NCBI GenBank assembly: GCA_937958075.1
Contig: CALFFB010000239.1
Coordinates: forward strand, 1-27,443
From: an uncultured Geobacteraceae bacterium
Lineage (GTDB): Bacteria; Desulfobacterota; Desulfuromonadia; Desulfuromonadales; Geopsychrobacteraceae
Direction of reading: 5' to 3'
Length of the DNA: 27,443 nucleotides
The position numbers were made by a program, and so were the translations under genes. Position 1 is the stretch's first letter. The number at the start of each line of letters is the position of its first letter. Of the stretch, positions 8,221 to 17,161 are shown in pieces. A model generated the notes under the pieces. That model was not told the origin of the DNA. It did no database searches and saw only the letters and a list, made by a program, of their open reading frames with translations.

Positions 8221-8769
8221 CTAGCTCCCCTGGGGAACGATCAGCCCGTAATTGCCGTCTTTACGCCGATAGACCACGTTCATTTCCTCGGAACGGTCAT
8301 CGGTAAACACAAGAAATTCCTTATTGAGAAGATCCATCTGCATCACCGCTTCTTCTACGGACATGGGCTTGACAAAGAACGAATGACTGCGGACGATTTC
8401 CGGCTCATCGCGCCCCTCGTCAAAACTGGGGGCGGAAAACACCGTCTTTTCGATGCGCCGCTGAACCCCGTCGCTGCCCTTGTGATTTTTCAGTTTCTCC
8501 TTGTAGCGCTTCAGCTGGCGTTCAATTTTATCCACCATCAGATCGATCGCCGCGTACATATCATCTTTTTCCTCGACGCTCTTCATGGTCAGCCCCTTGG
8601 CAACCATGGTCACTTCGGCGCGATGGACAATCTTTTTCTGCACCGACAGGACAACCTGTGCGTCGATGGGCTCATCGATATACTTTTTAACGCGAGCCAG
8701 CTTTTCTTCCACATACTCCCGGACCGGATCACTGCTTTCCATATGGCGGAAGGTAACGGCTACTTGCAT
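8221..8769 (-). CDS. hpf: Long-form ribosome hibernation promoting factor
   Basis: Binds the 30S subunit and pairs ribosomes into inactive 100S dimers in starved cells. The 182-residue protein has the N-terminal S30AE fold (about 1-100, beginning MQVAVTFRHMESSDPVREYVEEKL) and a C-terminal dimerisation domain (about 125-178, with SFFVKPMSVEEAVMQMDLL). The two-domain build identifies the long form. ATG 8769 is preceded by AGGAGG five bases away, the strongest ribosome site in this part of the window. It follows rpoN, as in many proteobacteria. The gap to rpoN holds only a short GC-rich hairpin. Confidence 0.95.
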   Translation of the reverse strand: MQVAVTFRHMESSDPVREYVEEKLARVKKYIDEPIDAQVVLSVQKKIVHRAEVTMVAKGLTMKSVEEKDDMYAAIDLMVDKIERQLKRYKEKLKNHKGSDGVQRRIEKTVFSAPSFDEGRDEPEIVRSHSFFVKPMSVEEAVMQMDLLNKEFLVFTDDRSEEMNVVYRRKDGNYGLIVPQGS

Positions 8770-8823
8770 AAAAACCTCCTGGTTTCAAGTGGACCTGAAT
8801 GACAGGCCCTTATTCGTGATGTG

Positions 8824-8838
8824 AGGCGCGTCGCGCCT
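8824..8838 (-). other. Short GC-rich hairpin between rpoN and hpf
   Basis: AGGCGCGTCGCGCCT is a perfect palindrome around one central base, giving a 6-bp stem and 3-base loop. No run of U follows on the minus strand, so it is not a normal intrinsic terminator. It may stabilise the hpf message. Confidence 0.3.
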
Positions 8839-8861
8839 GCTGCATCTGCAACAACATACGT

Positions 8862-10325
8862 TCAAAACAACCTTTTACGCTCGGTGGATGATCCGATACC
8901 CAGCATTTCCCGGTACTTTGTCACCGTCCGGCGGGCGATATCAACATCCCGCTCCTTCAGAAGCTCGACAATCTTCTGGTCGGACCAGGGCTTTTTCGGG
9001 TTTTCCGCGGCGATAATCTCCTTGATCCGATTCTTGACACTTTCCGAAGCGACGGAGTCTCCACCTGTTGTATTAATACCACTGTTGAAAAAATATTTCA
9101 GCTCAAACAGCCCCTGCGGAGTCTGTACGTACTTGTTGGTTGTCACCCGGCTGACCGTCGACTCGTGCATCTGGATATCCTCGGCAACATCACGCAGGAC
9201 CATCGGCTTGAGATATTCAATACCTTTCTCAAAAAAATCCCGCTGAAACTTGACGATACTCTGGGTGACCTTGTAAATGGTCCGCTGGCGCTGATGGATG
9301 CTCTTGATCAACCACACGGCGCTGCGCATCTTGTCCTGGATATAATCGTTCGTCTTTTTGTCGACCTCGTTGGTTTTGTTGAGGGCGCTGCGATAGAACT
9401 GACTGATACGCAAGCTCGGCAGGCCTTCATCGTTCTGAGATACGACATATTCGTCGCCTATCTTATGGACAAAGATGTCCGGCACGATGTAGTGCGGCTC
9501 TTCGTCGTTATAGGCACTGCCGGGGCGTGGATCGAGCTCGGAAATCAGCCGGGTCCCTTCGAGGACCTCCTCCAGGGAACATTTCAGTGCCTTGGCAATC
9601 TGCTGATACTTTCGCCCTTCTATCTCGTTGATAAAATCGCGCAGCAGGGTCGCTGCCAGAGAGTCTTCCAGACCCAGACGTTCAAGCTGCAGCAGCAGGC
9701 ACTCCTGCAGATTCGTACCGGCGATCCCGGCCGGATCAAACTGCTGCACCTGGTGCAGGGCCTGCCGGTAGAGCTCAAGGGGTTGACCGGCAGCCGTTGC
9801 CAACTCTTCAAGGGACGCCTGCAGGTAACCGGCACCGTCCAGGTTGCCGATAATATCCGCCGCCGCCAGATTGACCGCGGGTGGCAGGGTCATCATCCCC
9901 AGCTGCCACAGCAGATGGTCACTGAGGCGACGCGGCTGCGTCATCATGCTTTCAAAAGAGGGGCGTTCCTCCTGTTCTTCATAATGATCCCGGGCTTCAT
10001 TGCCGGTGCTGCTCAGACTGTAGCCCTCAAGGTAGGTCTGCCAGTCGATATCCTCAACACCGTCCCCCTGACCCGAAAGTTCCTCCTCCGGCGAACTGGC
10101 CGCCTCCGGGCCGGCTTCGTCATCACTGCCGCTGCGAAGCTTTTCCTCCTGTTCTTCCTGGCCGTCAACTCCTTCTTCCAGAACCGGATTTTCCATCAAC
10201 TCCTCGTTGATGGCGTCAACCAGTTCGAGCCGCGATAGCTGCAGCAGCTTGATCGCCTGCTGCAACTGCGGCGTCATCACCAGTTGCTGACTGAGTTTTA
10301 CCTGTAAGCGAAGATCAAGAGCCAT
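8862..10325 (-). CDS. rpoN: RNA polymerase sigma-54 factor
   Basis: Sigma-54, which directs RNA polymerase to -24/-12 promoters that need enhancer-binding activators. The 487-residue protein has the glutamine-rich activator-responsive region I (residues ~10-45, with QQLVMTPQLQQAIKLLQ), a strongly acidic linker (~50-105), the core-binding region, a helix-turn-helix and the RpoN box ARRTVTKYR (464-472) that reads the -24 element. It starts at ATG 10325, 40 bases after lptB. The lptB-rpoN-hpf-ptsN-rapZ neighbourhood is conserved in many proteobacteria, so the assignment is very safe. Confidence 0.98.
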   Translation of the reverse strand: MALDLRLQVKLSQQLVMTPQLQQAIKLLQLSRLELVDAINEELMENPVLEEGVDGQEEQEEKLRSGSDDEAGPEAASSPEEELSGQGDGVEDIDWQTYLEGYSLSSTGNEARDHYEEQEERPSFESMMTQPRRLSDHLLWQLGMMTLPPAVNLAAADIIGNLDGAGYLQASLEELATAAGQPLELYRQALHQVQQFDPAGIAGTNLQECLLLQLERLGLEDSLAATLLRDFINEIEGRKYQQIAKALKCSLEEVLEGTRLISELDPRPGSAYNDEEPHYIVPDIFVHKIGDEYVVSQNDEGLPSLRISQFYRSALNKTNEVDKKTNDYIQDKMRSAVWLIKSIHQRQRTIYKVTQSIVKFQRDFFEKGIEYLKPMVLRDVAEDIQMHESTVSRVTTNKYVQTPQGLFELKYFFNSGINTTGGDSVASESVKNRIKEIIAAENPKKPWSDQKIVELLKERDVDIARRTVTKYREMLGIGSSTERKRLF

Positions 10326-10365
10326 AATGTTCCGTTGATATCAGATGTCCTGTTAAGTTTTCCGG

Positions 10366-11091
10366 CTACAGACGAAATTTATCGCCGAGATAAATCTCAC
10401 GGGCGATGCTGCTCGCAGCGATTTCTTCCGGGGTTCCATATTCCAGCACCTGACCCGCACTCAAAATATATCCCTTTTCACAAACCCCGAGGGTTTCCCT
10501 GACGTTGTGATCAGAAATCAGAATGCCGATACCGCGTTCCTTCAGCTCGGAAACAATCGTCTGAATGTCGATCACAGCGATGGGGTCGATACCGGCAAAG
10601 GGCTCGTCCAGCAGCAAAAACGCCGGCTGAAGAACCAGAGAACGGGCAATCTCGACGCGCCGGCGTTCACCGCCCGACAGGGCATAGCCCCTGGTGTTGC
10701 GAATGTGTCCGATATTCAGGTCAGCCAGCAGCTCTTCGAGCCGCTGCTGCTGCTGCGCGGCTGTCAGCCTCAGGGTTTCGATGATGGCCAGCAGGTTCTG
10801 GGCCACCGTCATTTTACGAAAAACCGAGGGCTCCTGGGGCAGATACGAGATTCCCCGTCTGGCCCGCTGATACATGGGCATGCCGGTCAGTTCCTGGTCG
10901 TCAAGAAAGATCTGCCCCTGATCCGGCACGGCAAGCCCGACAACCATGTAGAAACTCGTGGTTTTACCGGCTCCATTGGGACCGAGCAGACCAATCACCT
11001 GACCGGAAGCAACCTCAAGGTCAACCCCGGCGACCACCTCCCGCCCGCCATAGGACTTGCGCAAACCAACAGCTCTGAGGGTACGGCTCAC
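10366..11091 (-). CDS. lptB: LPS export ABC transporter ATP-binding protein LptB
   Basis: Cytoplasmic ATPase of the LptBFGC complex that extracts LPS from the inner membrane and drives it across the periplasm. The 241-residue protein has Walker A GPNGAGKT (37-44), a Q-loop at YLPQEPSVF, the ABC signature LSGGE (138-142), Walker B LLLDEP (159-164) and the H-loop His195. The membrane partners LptF and LptG are not in this window. Its start overlaps the lptA stop (ATGA), consistent with coupled production. Confidence 0.97.
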   Translation of the reverse strand: MSRTLRAVGLRKSYGGREVVAGVDLEVASGQVIGLLGPNGAGKTTSFYMVVGLAVPDQGQIFLDDQELTGMPMYQRARRGISYLPQEPSVFRKMTVAQNLLAIIETLRLTAAQQQQRLEELLADLNIGHIRNTRGYALSGGERRRVEIARSLVLQPAFLLLDEPFAGIDPIAVIDIQTIVSELKERGIGILISDHNVRETLGVCEKGYILSAGQVLEYGTPEEIAASSIAREIYLGDKFRL

Positions 11092-11600
11092 GGCTCTTCC
11101 GTCTTTTCTTCCGGAATGATAACAGCCCGGACCCGGCCCGCGTCCCGACTTCTGACCAGGCTGCGGTTTTCACCCAAATAGAGGACGATCTCGTCACCGG
11201 CCACCCGGTTTTCCCCCTGGACGACAACGGCCTGCCCCGACAATTGCAGGATATCCTCCTGCCGGTCATAAACAGCGCGTTCACCCGTCGCCCGGCGCTG
11301 GGGATCGACGAGTTCGACCTGCCCCTGCGCCTCGATACGCCGGATCTGGTTCTGCTCGTCAAAGAACACCACCAGATGATCGCTGCGCAACCGCATATCA
11401 CCCTGGGTGACAACGACATCGCCCCGGAAGATGGACTGCTTTTTTTGTTCGAGGACTTCCAGCTCATTGGCCGTGATATCAACAGGCTCCCCGGTTGCAG
11501 AGGTTGCAAAGAGTCCCTGCGCCGATGCCGGGGCAACCCACAGCCAGAGGCACAGGACAAACGTCATCAAGCCTGCTGATCGCACCATCGCTGTCTTCAA
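11088..11600 (-). CDS. lptA: LPS transport periplasmic protein LptA
   Basis: Periplasmic OstA-fold protein that forms the bridge carrying LPS from LptC to the outer membrane. The 170-residue protein has a signal peptide (hydrophobic core ~8-22, predicted cleavage after ASA at 27), then the repeated beta-strand pattern of the family (for example ITANELEVLEQKKQSIFRGDV and the following strands). It lies three bases after lptC and overlaps lptB by four bases. Confidence 0.93.
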   Translation of the reverse strand: MKTAMVRSAGLMTFVLCLWLWVAPASAQGLFATSATGEPVDITANELEVLEQKKQSIFRGDVVVTQGDMRLRSDHLVVFFDEQNQIRRIEAQGQVELVDPQRRATGERAVYDRQEDILQLSGQAVVVQGENRVAGDEIVLYLGENRSLVRSRDAGRVRAVIIPEEKTEEP

Positions 11601-11603
11601 TCC

Positions 11604-12167
11604 TTAATTCTCCCCGTCTGACCAGAGTCTCATACGGACATCCCTTTCCACCACCAGTCGCTCCTCGTCAAGGTCCATACGCATGCCGACACCACGCAGC
11701 CGCATCCCCTGACCGGTATATTCAAAGGGCTCAGGGGTGCTCAAGCGGCGGGTCTGATCGTCATAGTGCAGCCACTGGGTCGTCAACACATCACTTTGGG
11801 CGGAAGTGACCATGACATTTCCGTAAACATCCAGTTGTCGCGTCTGTTCCTGAAACTGTCCACGATCGGCCTGCAACCTGACCTCACCGGCAGTTCCCGT
11901 TGAATAAAAGGTCAGATCGACTCCGGTCAGCTCCACCAGTTCCGTTGTTCGCACGTACCGGGCACCCTCGGACGTGAGGGTCCAGCGCGTCTCGCCATTT
12001 TCCGTCTGCGCGTAATGGATATCATCAAGGGCCAGCTCCACATTCTGCGGCAACTGCTCCAGAACCTCTTCCAGGGGCTGATCGCGCAGATATCTGACCA
12101 CCAGCCCGACAACCATCAGCGACGCCGCAAGAATAACAACAGCAATAACCCAGCGCAGCCGGTTCAT
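11604..12167 (-). CDS. lptC: LPS export protein LptC
   Basis: Inner-membrane anchored periplasmic protein that takes LPS from LptFG and hands it to LptA. The 187-residue protein has one N-terminal membrane helix (~7-27) followed by an OstA-like beta domain. The sequence is poorly conserved in the family, so the call rests on size, topology and its place between kdsC and lptA, which is the standard order. Its ATG overlaps the kdsC stop as TAATG. Confidence 0.9.
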   Translation of the reverse strand: MNRLRWVIAVVILAASLMVVGLVVRYLRDQPLEEVLEQLPQNVELALDDIHYAQTENGETRWTLTSEGARYVRTTELVELTGVDLTFYSTGTAGEVRLQADRGQFQEQTRQLDVYGNVMVTSAQSDVLTTQWLHYDDQTRRLSTPEPFEYTGQGMRLRGVGMRMDLDEERLVVERDVRMRLWSDGEN

Positions 12168-12682
12168 TACCGGTCATAGCGCGCGGTCTGCTGTTCCCAG
12201 TGACCCGCGGCCTGCAGCAGCAGGTCACACACCTCGCGCACGGCACCGCGTCCACCGCCGCGACGGGTGACATAGTCGACATGCTCCGCCAGTTGCGGCA
12301 CGGCATCGGCCACCGTGGCGCTGAACCCGACCCGACGCAGGATCGGCAGATCGACAAGGTCGTCCCCCATATAAGCGACCTGATCGTCCCGCAGGCCCGT
12401 TGCCTTAAGAATCTCCAGGTAGGGTTCCAGCTTGACCTTGGCCCCCTGATAAAGAATGTCGATATGCAACTCGGCCGCCCGACGACTGACAACAGCTGAT
12501 GTGCGGCCGGTAATAATCCCGACCCGAACGCCGGCCCGTTGCAGCATTTTCAGGCCGTGACCGTCCTTGACATCAAAGGCTTTAAGCTCGTTGCCCTGAT
12601 TATCGTAAATAATCCGGCCGTCGGTCATGACCCCGTCGACGTCAAGGAGCAGCAGTTTGACGGCAGCCAGTTTCTGTTCCAT
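12167..12682 (-). CDS. kdsC: 3-deoxy-D-manno-octulosonate 8-phosphate phosphatase KdsC
   Basis: HAD-family phosphatase that removes phosphate from Kdo-8-phosphate to give free Kdo. The 171-residue protein has motif I DVDGVMTDG (14-22), motif II near GIITGRTS (55-62) and the metal-binding GDDLVDLP (106-113). It lacks a cap domain, as expected for the tetrameric KdsC type. Its start overlaps the kdsD stop as TGATG, and its stop overlaps the lptC start. Confidence 0.95.
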   Translation of the reverse strand: MEQKLAAVKLLLLDVDGVMTDGRIIYDNQGNELKAFDVKDGHGLKMLQRAGVRVGIITGRTSAVVSRRAAELHIDILYQGAKVKLEPYLEILKATGLRDDQVAYMGDDLVDLPILRRVGFSATVADAVPQLAEHVDYVTRRGGGRGAVREVCDLLLQAAGHWEQQTARYDR

Positions 12683-13644
12683 CAGACGACCCCCGCCTTG
12701 AGCAGATCGTGGAGATGAACAATCCCCACGGGGATCCGGCTTTGTTCGTCGGCAAAAACAAACAGGGAGGTAATGGAGTGCTGTTCCATCACCTGCAGGG
12801 CCTTGGCCGCCAGATTGCGGTGGAGAATCCGTTTCGGTGCTCTGGTCATCACCTCGGCGATGGGCAGCTGCAGGGAGTCGAGGCCGTCGGCCATCACCCG
12901 GCGCAGATCCCCGTCGGTAAAGACCCCCACCAGTTCCCTGCCGGCGTCAACAACGCCGGTGATACCCAGTTTTTTGCTGGTAATCTCGAACAGGGCTTCA
13001 CGCAACAGGGTCTCGGGAGACACCAGGGGGACATCGCTGCCCGTGTGCATGAGATCTTCGACCCGCAGCAGCAGTTTCTTGCCCAGGGCACCACCGGGAT
13101 GAAACAGGGCGAAATCCTCCGCCTTGAACCCCCGCTCGTTGAGCAGGACAACCGCCAGGGCATCACCCATGGCCAGGGTTGCGGTGGTACTCGCCGTCGG
13201 CGCCAGCCCCAGGGGACAGGCTTCCTCGGCGATACTGACGTCAAGATGGACGTCGCCGGCCTGAGCCAGGGTACTGGCAGGACGCCCGGACATGGCGATC
13301 AGGGGCAGGCCCATGCGTTTGATGACCGGCAGAATCCGGCTGATTTCCTCGGTTTCTCCGGAGAAGGACACGGCAATGACCACATCGCCGCGGGAGAGCA
13401 TCCCCAGGTCGCCGTGAATCCCTTCCGCGGGGTGGAGAAAAAAGGCCGGGGTACCGGTAGAAGCCAGAGTCGCGGCGATCTTGTGGCAGATGAGCCCGGA
13501 TTTGCCCATGCCGGTGACCACGACCTTGCCACTGCAGTCGAGAATCATCTTGACGGCCCTGGTAAAATCGCCATTGAGGCGCTGCTGCAGGGCCAGAACC
13601 GCGTCGGCTTCGATCTGCAGAACCCGCTTCGCTGTTTCAATCAT
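12682..13644 (-). CDS. kdsD: Arabinose-5-phosphate isomerase KdsD (KpsF/GutQ family)
   Basis: Converts ribulose-5-phosphate to arabinose-5-phosphate, the sugar precursor of Kdo. The 320-residue protein has an N-terminal SIS sugar-isomerase domain (~35-170, with TGMGKSG and SFSGETEE), the connecting FHPGGALGK (181-189) and two C-terminal CBS domains (~200-320). This is the full-length architecture. It overlaps kdsA by four bases and kdsC by one base, so the Kdo genes are made in sequence from one message. Confidence 0.95.
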   Translation of the reverse strand: MIETAKRVLQIEADAVLALQQRLNGDFTRAVKMILDCSGKVVVTGMGKSGLICHKIAATLASTGTPAFFLHPAEGIHGDLGMLSRGDVVIAVSFSGETEEISRILPVIKRMGLPLIAMSGRPASTLAQAGDVHLDVSIAEEACPLGLAPTASTTATLAMGDALAVVLLNERGFKAEDFALFHPGGALGKKLLLRVEDLMHTGSDVPLVSPETLLREALFEITSKKLGITGVVDAGRELVGVFTDGDLRRVMADGLDSLQLPIAEVMTRAPKRILHRNLAAKALQVMEQHSITSLFVFADEQSRIPVGIVHLHDLLKAGVV

Positions 13645-14486
13645 TGCTCATCATCCTCTTCCAGTGTTTCCTTGACCACCCGGTCGATGCGCAGCATGTG
13701 CCCCAGCAGGGTTTCCACCTGGTCCAGCGGCAGGGAGTTCGCTCCGTCGCACAGGGCGCGATCCGGATCTTCGTGGACCTCCCAGAACAGGCCGTCGATA
13801 CCGGTAGCCACCGCTGCCCGCGACAGACCGCCGACAAACTGACGCTGACCGGAGGAAGCGCCGCCGGCGCCGCCGGGCAGCTGAACCGAATGGGTCGCAT
13901 CGAAAATCACCGGATATCCCAGCTGCCGCATAATCATCAGCGAACGCATATCCGTGACCAGATTGTTGTAGCCGAAGGTCGCGCCACGTTCCGTCAGCAG
14001 AAGCTTCGTATTCCCCGTTGACAGCACCTTGTTGACGCCGTGCTCCATATCCCAGGGCGCGAGGAACTGCCCCTTTTTGATATTGACCGGCAGGCCGCTG
14101 CGCCCCGCCGCCACCAGCAGATCGGTCTGGCGACTCAAAAAAGCAGGTATCTGGAGGATATCCAGAACCTGAGACGCGGCTTCCAGCTGACTGACATCAT
14201 GGACATCGGAAATAACCGGCAGCTGATATTCCTCCTTGACCCGCTGCAGTATGCGCAGGCCCTTCTCCAGACCGGGACCGCGGAAGGATGAGACCGATGT
14301 CCGGTTGGCCTTGTCATAAGACGCCTTGAAGATCAGTTCACACCCCAGCTTGCCGGTGATCTCCTTGAGACGCCTGGCGATGCGCAGGGTCAGGTCCTCA
14401 TCCTCGATGGCGCAGGGCCCGGCAATGAGGACGAGGGGCTTGCTGCCGCCGAAGGTCACAGAGCCAACGCTGACCTTATGCATCAT
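13641..14486 (-). CDS. kdsA: 2-dehydro-3-deoxyphosphooctonate aldolase (Kdo-8-phosphate synthase)
   Basis: Condenses arabinose-5-phosphate with phosphoenolpyruvate to make Kdo-8-phosphate. Starting at ATG 14486 it is 281 residues (MMHKVSVG); a second ATG is the next codon. AAGGAG lies five bases before the first ATG, and the ATG overlaps the pyrG stop (ATGA). A longer upstream frame exists but is only a shadow of pyrG. Visible motifs are IAGPCAIED (~21-29) and KASYDKANR (~54-62). The cysteine in GPC, where E. coli has asparagine, points to the metal-dependent class of this enzyme. Confidence 0.96.
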   Translation of the reverse strand: MMHKVSVGSVTFGGSKPLVLIAGPCAIEDEDLTLRIARRLKEITGKLGCELIFKASYDKANRTSVSSFRGPGLEKGLRILQRVKEEYQLPVISDVHDVSQLEAASQVLDILQIPAFLSRQTDLLVAAGRSGLPVNIKKGQFLAPWDMEHGVNKVLSTGNTKLLLTERGATFGYNNLVTDMRSLMIMRQLGYPVIFDATHSVQLPGGAGGASSGQRQFVGGLSRAAVATGIDGLFWEVHEDPDRALCDGANSLPLDQVETLLGHMLRIDRVVKETLEEDDEQ

Positions 14487-16090
14487 TTTGACTCCTTGCG
14501 GGTCTTCAGACAAGCACCGACAAAGGACTCGAACAACGGATGGGGAACCATCGGGCGCGATTTGAACTCGGGATGAAACTGACAACCGAGAAACCAGGGA
14601 TGGTCCTTCAACTCGACCACCTCGACCAGACCGGATTCGGGGTTGATGCCGGAAAACACCAGACCGCAGGCTGCCAGGCGGTCAAAATAGGCGTTGTTGA
14701 ATTCGTAGCGGTGGCGATGGCGCTCGCTGATCTGCTCGACACCATAGATGCGCCGCGCCAGGGTTTCCTTCTCGAATCGACAGGGGTAGGCCCCAAGACG
14801 CATGGTTCCGCCCTTGCTCTTCACTTTTTTCTGCTCTTCCATGATATGAATAACCGGATTGGCCGCGCCCTCATGAAACTCCGAGGAGTGCGCATCCTCG
14901 ATATCACAGACATGGCGGGAAAATTCCACAACCGCCATCTGCATCCCCAGGCAGATTCCGAAAAAGGGGATCTTCTGTTCGCGGGCGTGGCGGATGGCCG
15001 CGATCTTCCCTTCGCTCCCCCGCTCGCCGAAGCCCCCCGGCACCAGAATACCGTCGACATCATCAAACAGCTTGTCGATGCCATGGCGTTCGATGGCTTC
15101 CGAATCAACGTACTTCAGCTTGACCCGGCAATCATTGGCGATGCCCCCGTGAATCAGAGCTTCGGCCAGGGATTTGTAGCTTTCCGTCAGGTCGACGTAT
15201 TTGCCGACGATGGCGATGGTGGTCTGGGCTGCGGGATGCATCACCCGTTCAACGATCCGTTCCCAGTCGGACAGATCAGGAGCCTTGGTCCAGATATTCA
15301 GGTAATTGATAATGCGCTCGTCCAGCCCCTGATTATGATAGGCCACCGGCACTTCGTAGATGCTCTCGACATCACGGGCGGTGATGACCGCCTCCTCCGG
15401 GACATTGCAGAACAGGGCAATTTTCCCTTTCATGTCGCGGGGTATCTCCCGGTCGCAGCGACACAGCAGGATGTCGGGCTGAATCCCGATTTCGCGCAAC
15501 TCCTTGACGCTGTGCTGGGTCGGCTTGGTCTTCAGTTCCCCCGCCGTGGGGATGTAGGGAACCAGGGTCAGGTGAATATAGAGAACATTCTCCCGCCCCC
15601 GGTCGACACGAAACTGGCGGATCGCCTCCAGAAACGGCAGGGACTCAATATCCCCGACAGTGCCGCCAACCTCGATGATGGCCAGGTCGACACCCCTGGC
15701 GTTGTCGAGGATCTTCTGCTTGATCTCGTTGGTGATATGGGGAATGACCTGGACCGTGCCCCCGAGATAATCACCGCGCCGTTCCTTGCGAATGACCGAG
15801 TCGTACACCTGGCCGGTGGTAAAGTTCGACTTGCGCGACAGGGTCGCCGTGGTGTAGCGCTCATAATGGCCCAGATCCAGGTCGGTTTCGGCTCCGTCAT
15901 CGGTGACAAAAACCTCGCCGTGCTGAAAGGGGCTCATGGTGCCCGGATCCACATTGATATAGGGATCCATCTTCTGCATCGACACCCGTAAGCCGCGGGC
16001 CTCCATCAACGCCCCGATGGATGCCGCCGCCAGCCCCTTGCCGAGGGAGGAAACAACACCACCGGTGATAAATAAAAATTTCGTTTTCAT
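14483..16090 (-). CDS. pyrG: CTP synthase
   Basis: Makes CTP from UTP, ATP and glutamine. CTP is used for nucleic acids and by KdsB to activate Kdo, which fits its place between kdsB and kdsA. From ATG 16090 (MKTKFLFITGG) it is 535 residues, the standard length. The synthase domain has the P-loop GGVVSSLGKG (10-19); the glutamine amidotransferase domain has GGFGERG and the nucleophile Cys380 in GICLGMQ. Other in-frame starts at 16102 (ATG) and 16123 (GTG) exist, but family N termini match 16090. The leader upstream holds a hairpin and a possible promoter. Confidence 0.96.
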   Translation of the reverse strand: MKTKFLFITGGVVSSLGKGLAAASIGALMEARGLRVSMQKMDPYINVDPGTMSPFQHGEVFVTDDGAETDLDLGHYERYTTATLSRKSNFTTGQVYDSVIRKERRGDYLGGTVQVIPHITNEIKQKILDNARGVDLAIIEVGGTVGDIESLPFLEAIRQFRVDRGRENVLYIHLTLVPYIPTAGELKTKPTQHSVKELREIGIQPDILLCRCDREIPRDMKGKIALFCNVPEEAVITARDVESIYEVPVAYHNQGLDERIINYLNIWTKAPDLSDWERIVERVMHPAAQTTIAIVGKYVDLTESYKSLAEALIHGGIANDCRVKLKYVDSEAIERHGIDKLFDDVDGILVPGGFGERGSEGKIAAIRHAREQKIPFFGICLGMQMAVVEFSRHVCDIEDAHSSEFHEGAANPVIHIMEEQKKVKSKGGTMRLGAYPCRFEKETLARRIYGVEQISERHRHRYEFNNAYFDRLAACGLVFSGINPESGLVEVVELKDHPWFLGCQFHPEFKSRPMVPHPLFESFVGACLKTRKESK

Positions 16091-16143
16091 CTGGTTTTTC
16101 ATCCTGTTCTCAACAGCCTGCACCGATTAGTTTACGTCAAGGC

Positions 16144-16166
16144 ATACTTTTCGCAGAGAAAAGCAT
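16144..16166 (-). other. Hairpin in the pyrG leader
   Basis: On the minus strand ATGCTTTTC and GAAAAGTAT pair as a 9-bp stem with one G-U pair and a 5-base loop, about 55 bases before the pyrG start. It lies just downstream of the candidate promoter. No U-run follows, so a terminator is not supported; a leader regulatory role is possible. Confidence 0.35.
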
Positions 16167-16174
16167 AAGCGCTG

Positions 16175-16203
16175 ATTCTACACACAAAGCCCCGCGATTG
16201 AAA
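16175..16203 (-). promoter_or_regulatory. Candidate sigma-70 promoter for pyrG
   Basis: On the minus strand TTTCAA (16203-16198), a 17-base spacer and TAGAAT (16180-16175) form a plausible promoter with a good -10 and a poor -35. It lies in the 276-base gap between kdsB and pyrG, the largest gap in the minus-strand series. Apart from the hairpin, I see nothing else recognisable in that gap: no open frame and no clear terminator after kdsB. Confidence 0.35.
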
Positions 16204-16366
16204 CCCTGAACTTAAAAATCATCCGGATCCTGATAAATATTCAAACATGCCGTTTTCACTGTTGTTATTGCATGACAACTGATTGACACATCCGCGTCCG
16301 GGTCCCGGCTTCCCATAAATGGACGAAGAGCCCCTTTGCAGAGGAACAAAACACTTTGACCAGGGA

Positions 16367-17134
16367 CTAGGCTCTTTCCCTGAACAGGAGAGCCTCAACA
16401 CGGGCGAGGTCAGCCGGCGTATCCACCCCGTGACACGCCCATCGGGTCTGGGCGACATGAAGGTGAACGCCCCGCTCCAGGGCCCGCAGCTGCTCAAGAC
16501 ATTCAAGCTTTTCCAGGGGTGTCTGCGGCCAGCGGGGATACTCCAGCAGCAGCTCCCGTCGATACACGTACAAACCGATATGCCGCCATACCGGCAGCTG
16601 CGGCAAGGCCCCGGCCAGTTCCTCCGTCGACATCTCGCGCACCGCGGGGATGGGGGAACGTGAAAAATACAGAGCCCGGCCACTGGCATCCTTGACCACC
16701 TTGACCACGTTGGGGCTCAGGTAATCATCCAGGGTCTCGAGGCGCCCGGCAAGGGTGCCCATGGCGACAGCCGGATTGTCGAGCAGCGGAGCCACCGCCT
16801 CATCGATCATCTGCGGCGCAATCAGAGGTTCATCCCCCTGTACATTGACGATCAGCTCCGAATCCAGACGTGCCGCCACCTCGGCCAGGCGATCGGTTCC
16901 CGTCGGATGGTCGGAACGGGTCATCGCCACTTCGCCGCCAAAAGCTGTCACCGTTTCCGCAATACGTTCATCATCCGTAGCGACAATCGCCCGATCAACC
17001 AGTTGTGCCCGTACCACGCGCTCATAGACATGGGCGATCATCGGCCGTCCGCAGATCAGGGCGAGGGGTTTGCCGGGAAACCGGGTCGACCCATAACGCG
17101 CGGGGATAATGGCTGTCACCTGCTGTTTCATCAT
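16367..17134 (-). CDS. kdsB: 3-deoxy-manno-octulosonate cytidylyltransferase (CMP-Kdo synthetase)
   Basis: Activates Kdo with CTP to CMP-Kdo for transfer to lipid A. The 255-residue protein has the nucleotide-binding N terminus IIPARYGSTRFPGKPLA (9-25), VATDDERIAETV, NVQGDEPLI and the C-terminal GVDTPADLARVE typical of the family. Two ATG codons in a row start the gene, preceded by GAGG at 4 or 7 bases. It lies 27 bases after the phosphate transporter gene. All Kdo steps (kdsB, A, D, C) are in this cluster except the transferase. Confidence 0.96.
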   Translation of the reverse strand: MMKQQVTAIIPARYGSTRFPGKPLALICGRPMIAHVYERVVRAQLVDRAIVATDDERIAETVTAFGGEVAMTRSDHPTGTDRLAEVAARLDSELIVNVQGDEPLIAPQMIDEAVAPLLDNPAVAMGTLAGRLETLDDYLSPNVVKVVKDASGRALYFSRSPIPAVREMSTEELAGALPQLPVWRHIGLYVYRRELLLEYPRWPQTPLEKLECLEQLRALERGVHLHVAQTRWACHGVDTPADLARVEALLFRERA

Positions 17135-17161
17135 TCAACCTCGGGACTGAGTATCCTGTTG

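Noticed and set aside
14487..14585. Extended N terminus of KdsA
   Set aside because: It overlaps the pyrG end in another frame; a good ribosome site and an ATGA overlap mark 14486.
14540..15991. 483-codon plus-strand frame opposite pyrG
   Set aside because: Antisense shadow of pyrG, which is clearly coding on the minus strand.
16290..16315. CCGGG/CCCGG palindrome after kdsB as a terminator
   Set aside because: The stem is short with almost no loop and no U-run follows it on the minus strand.
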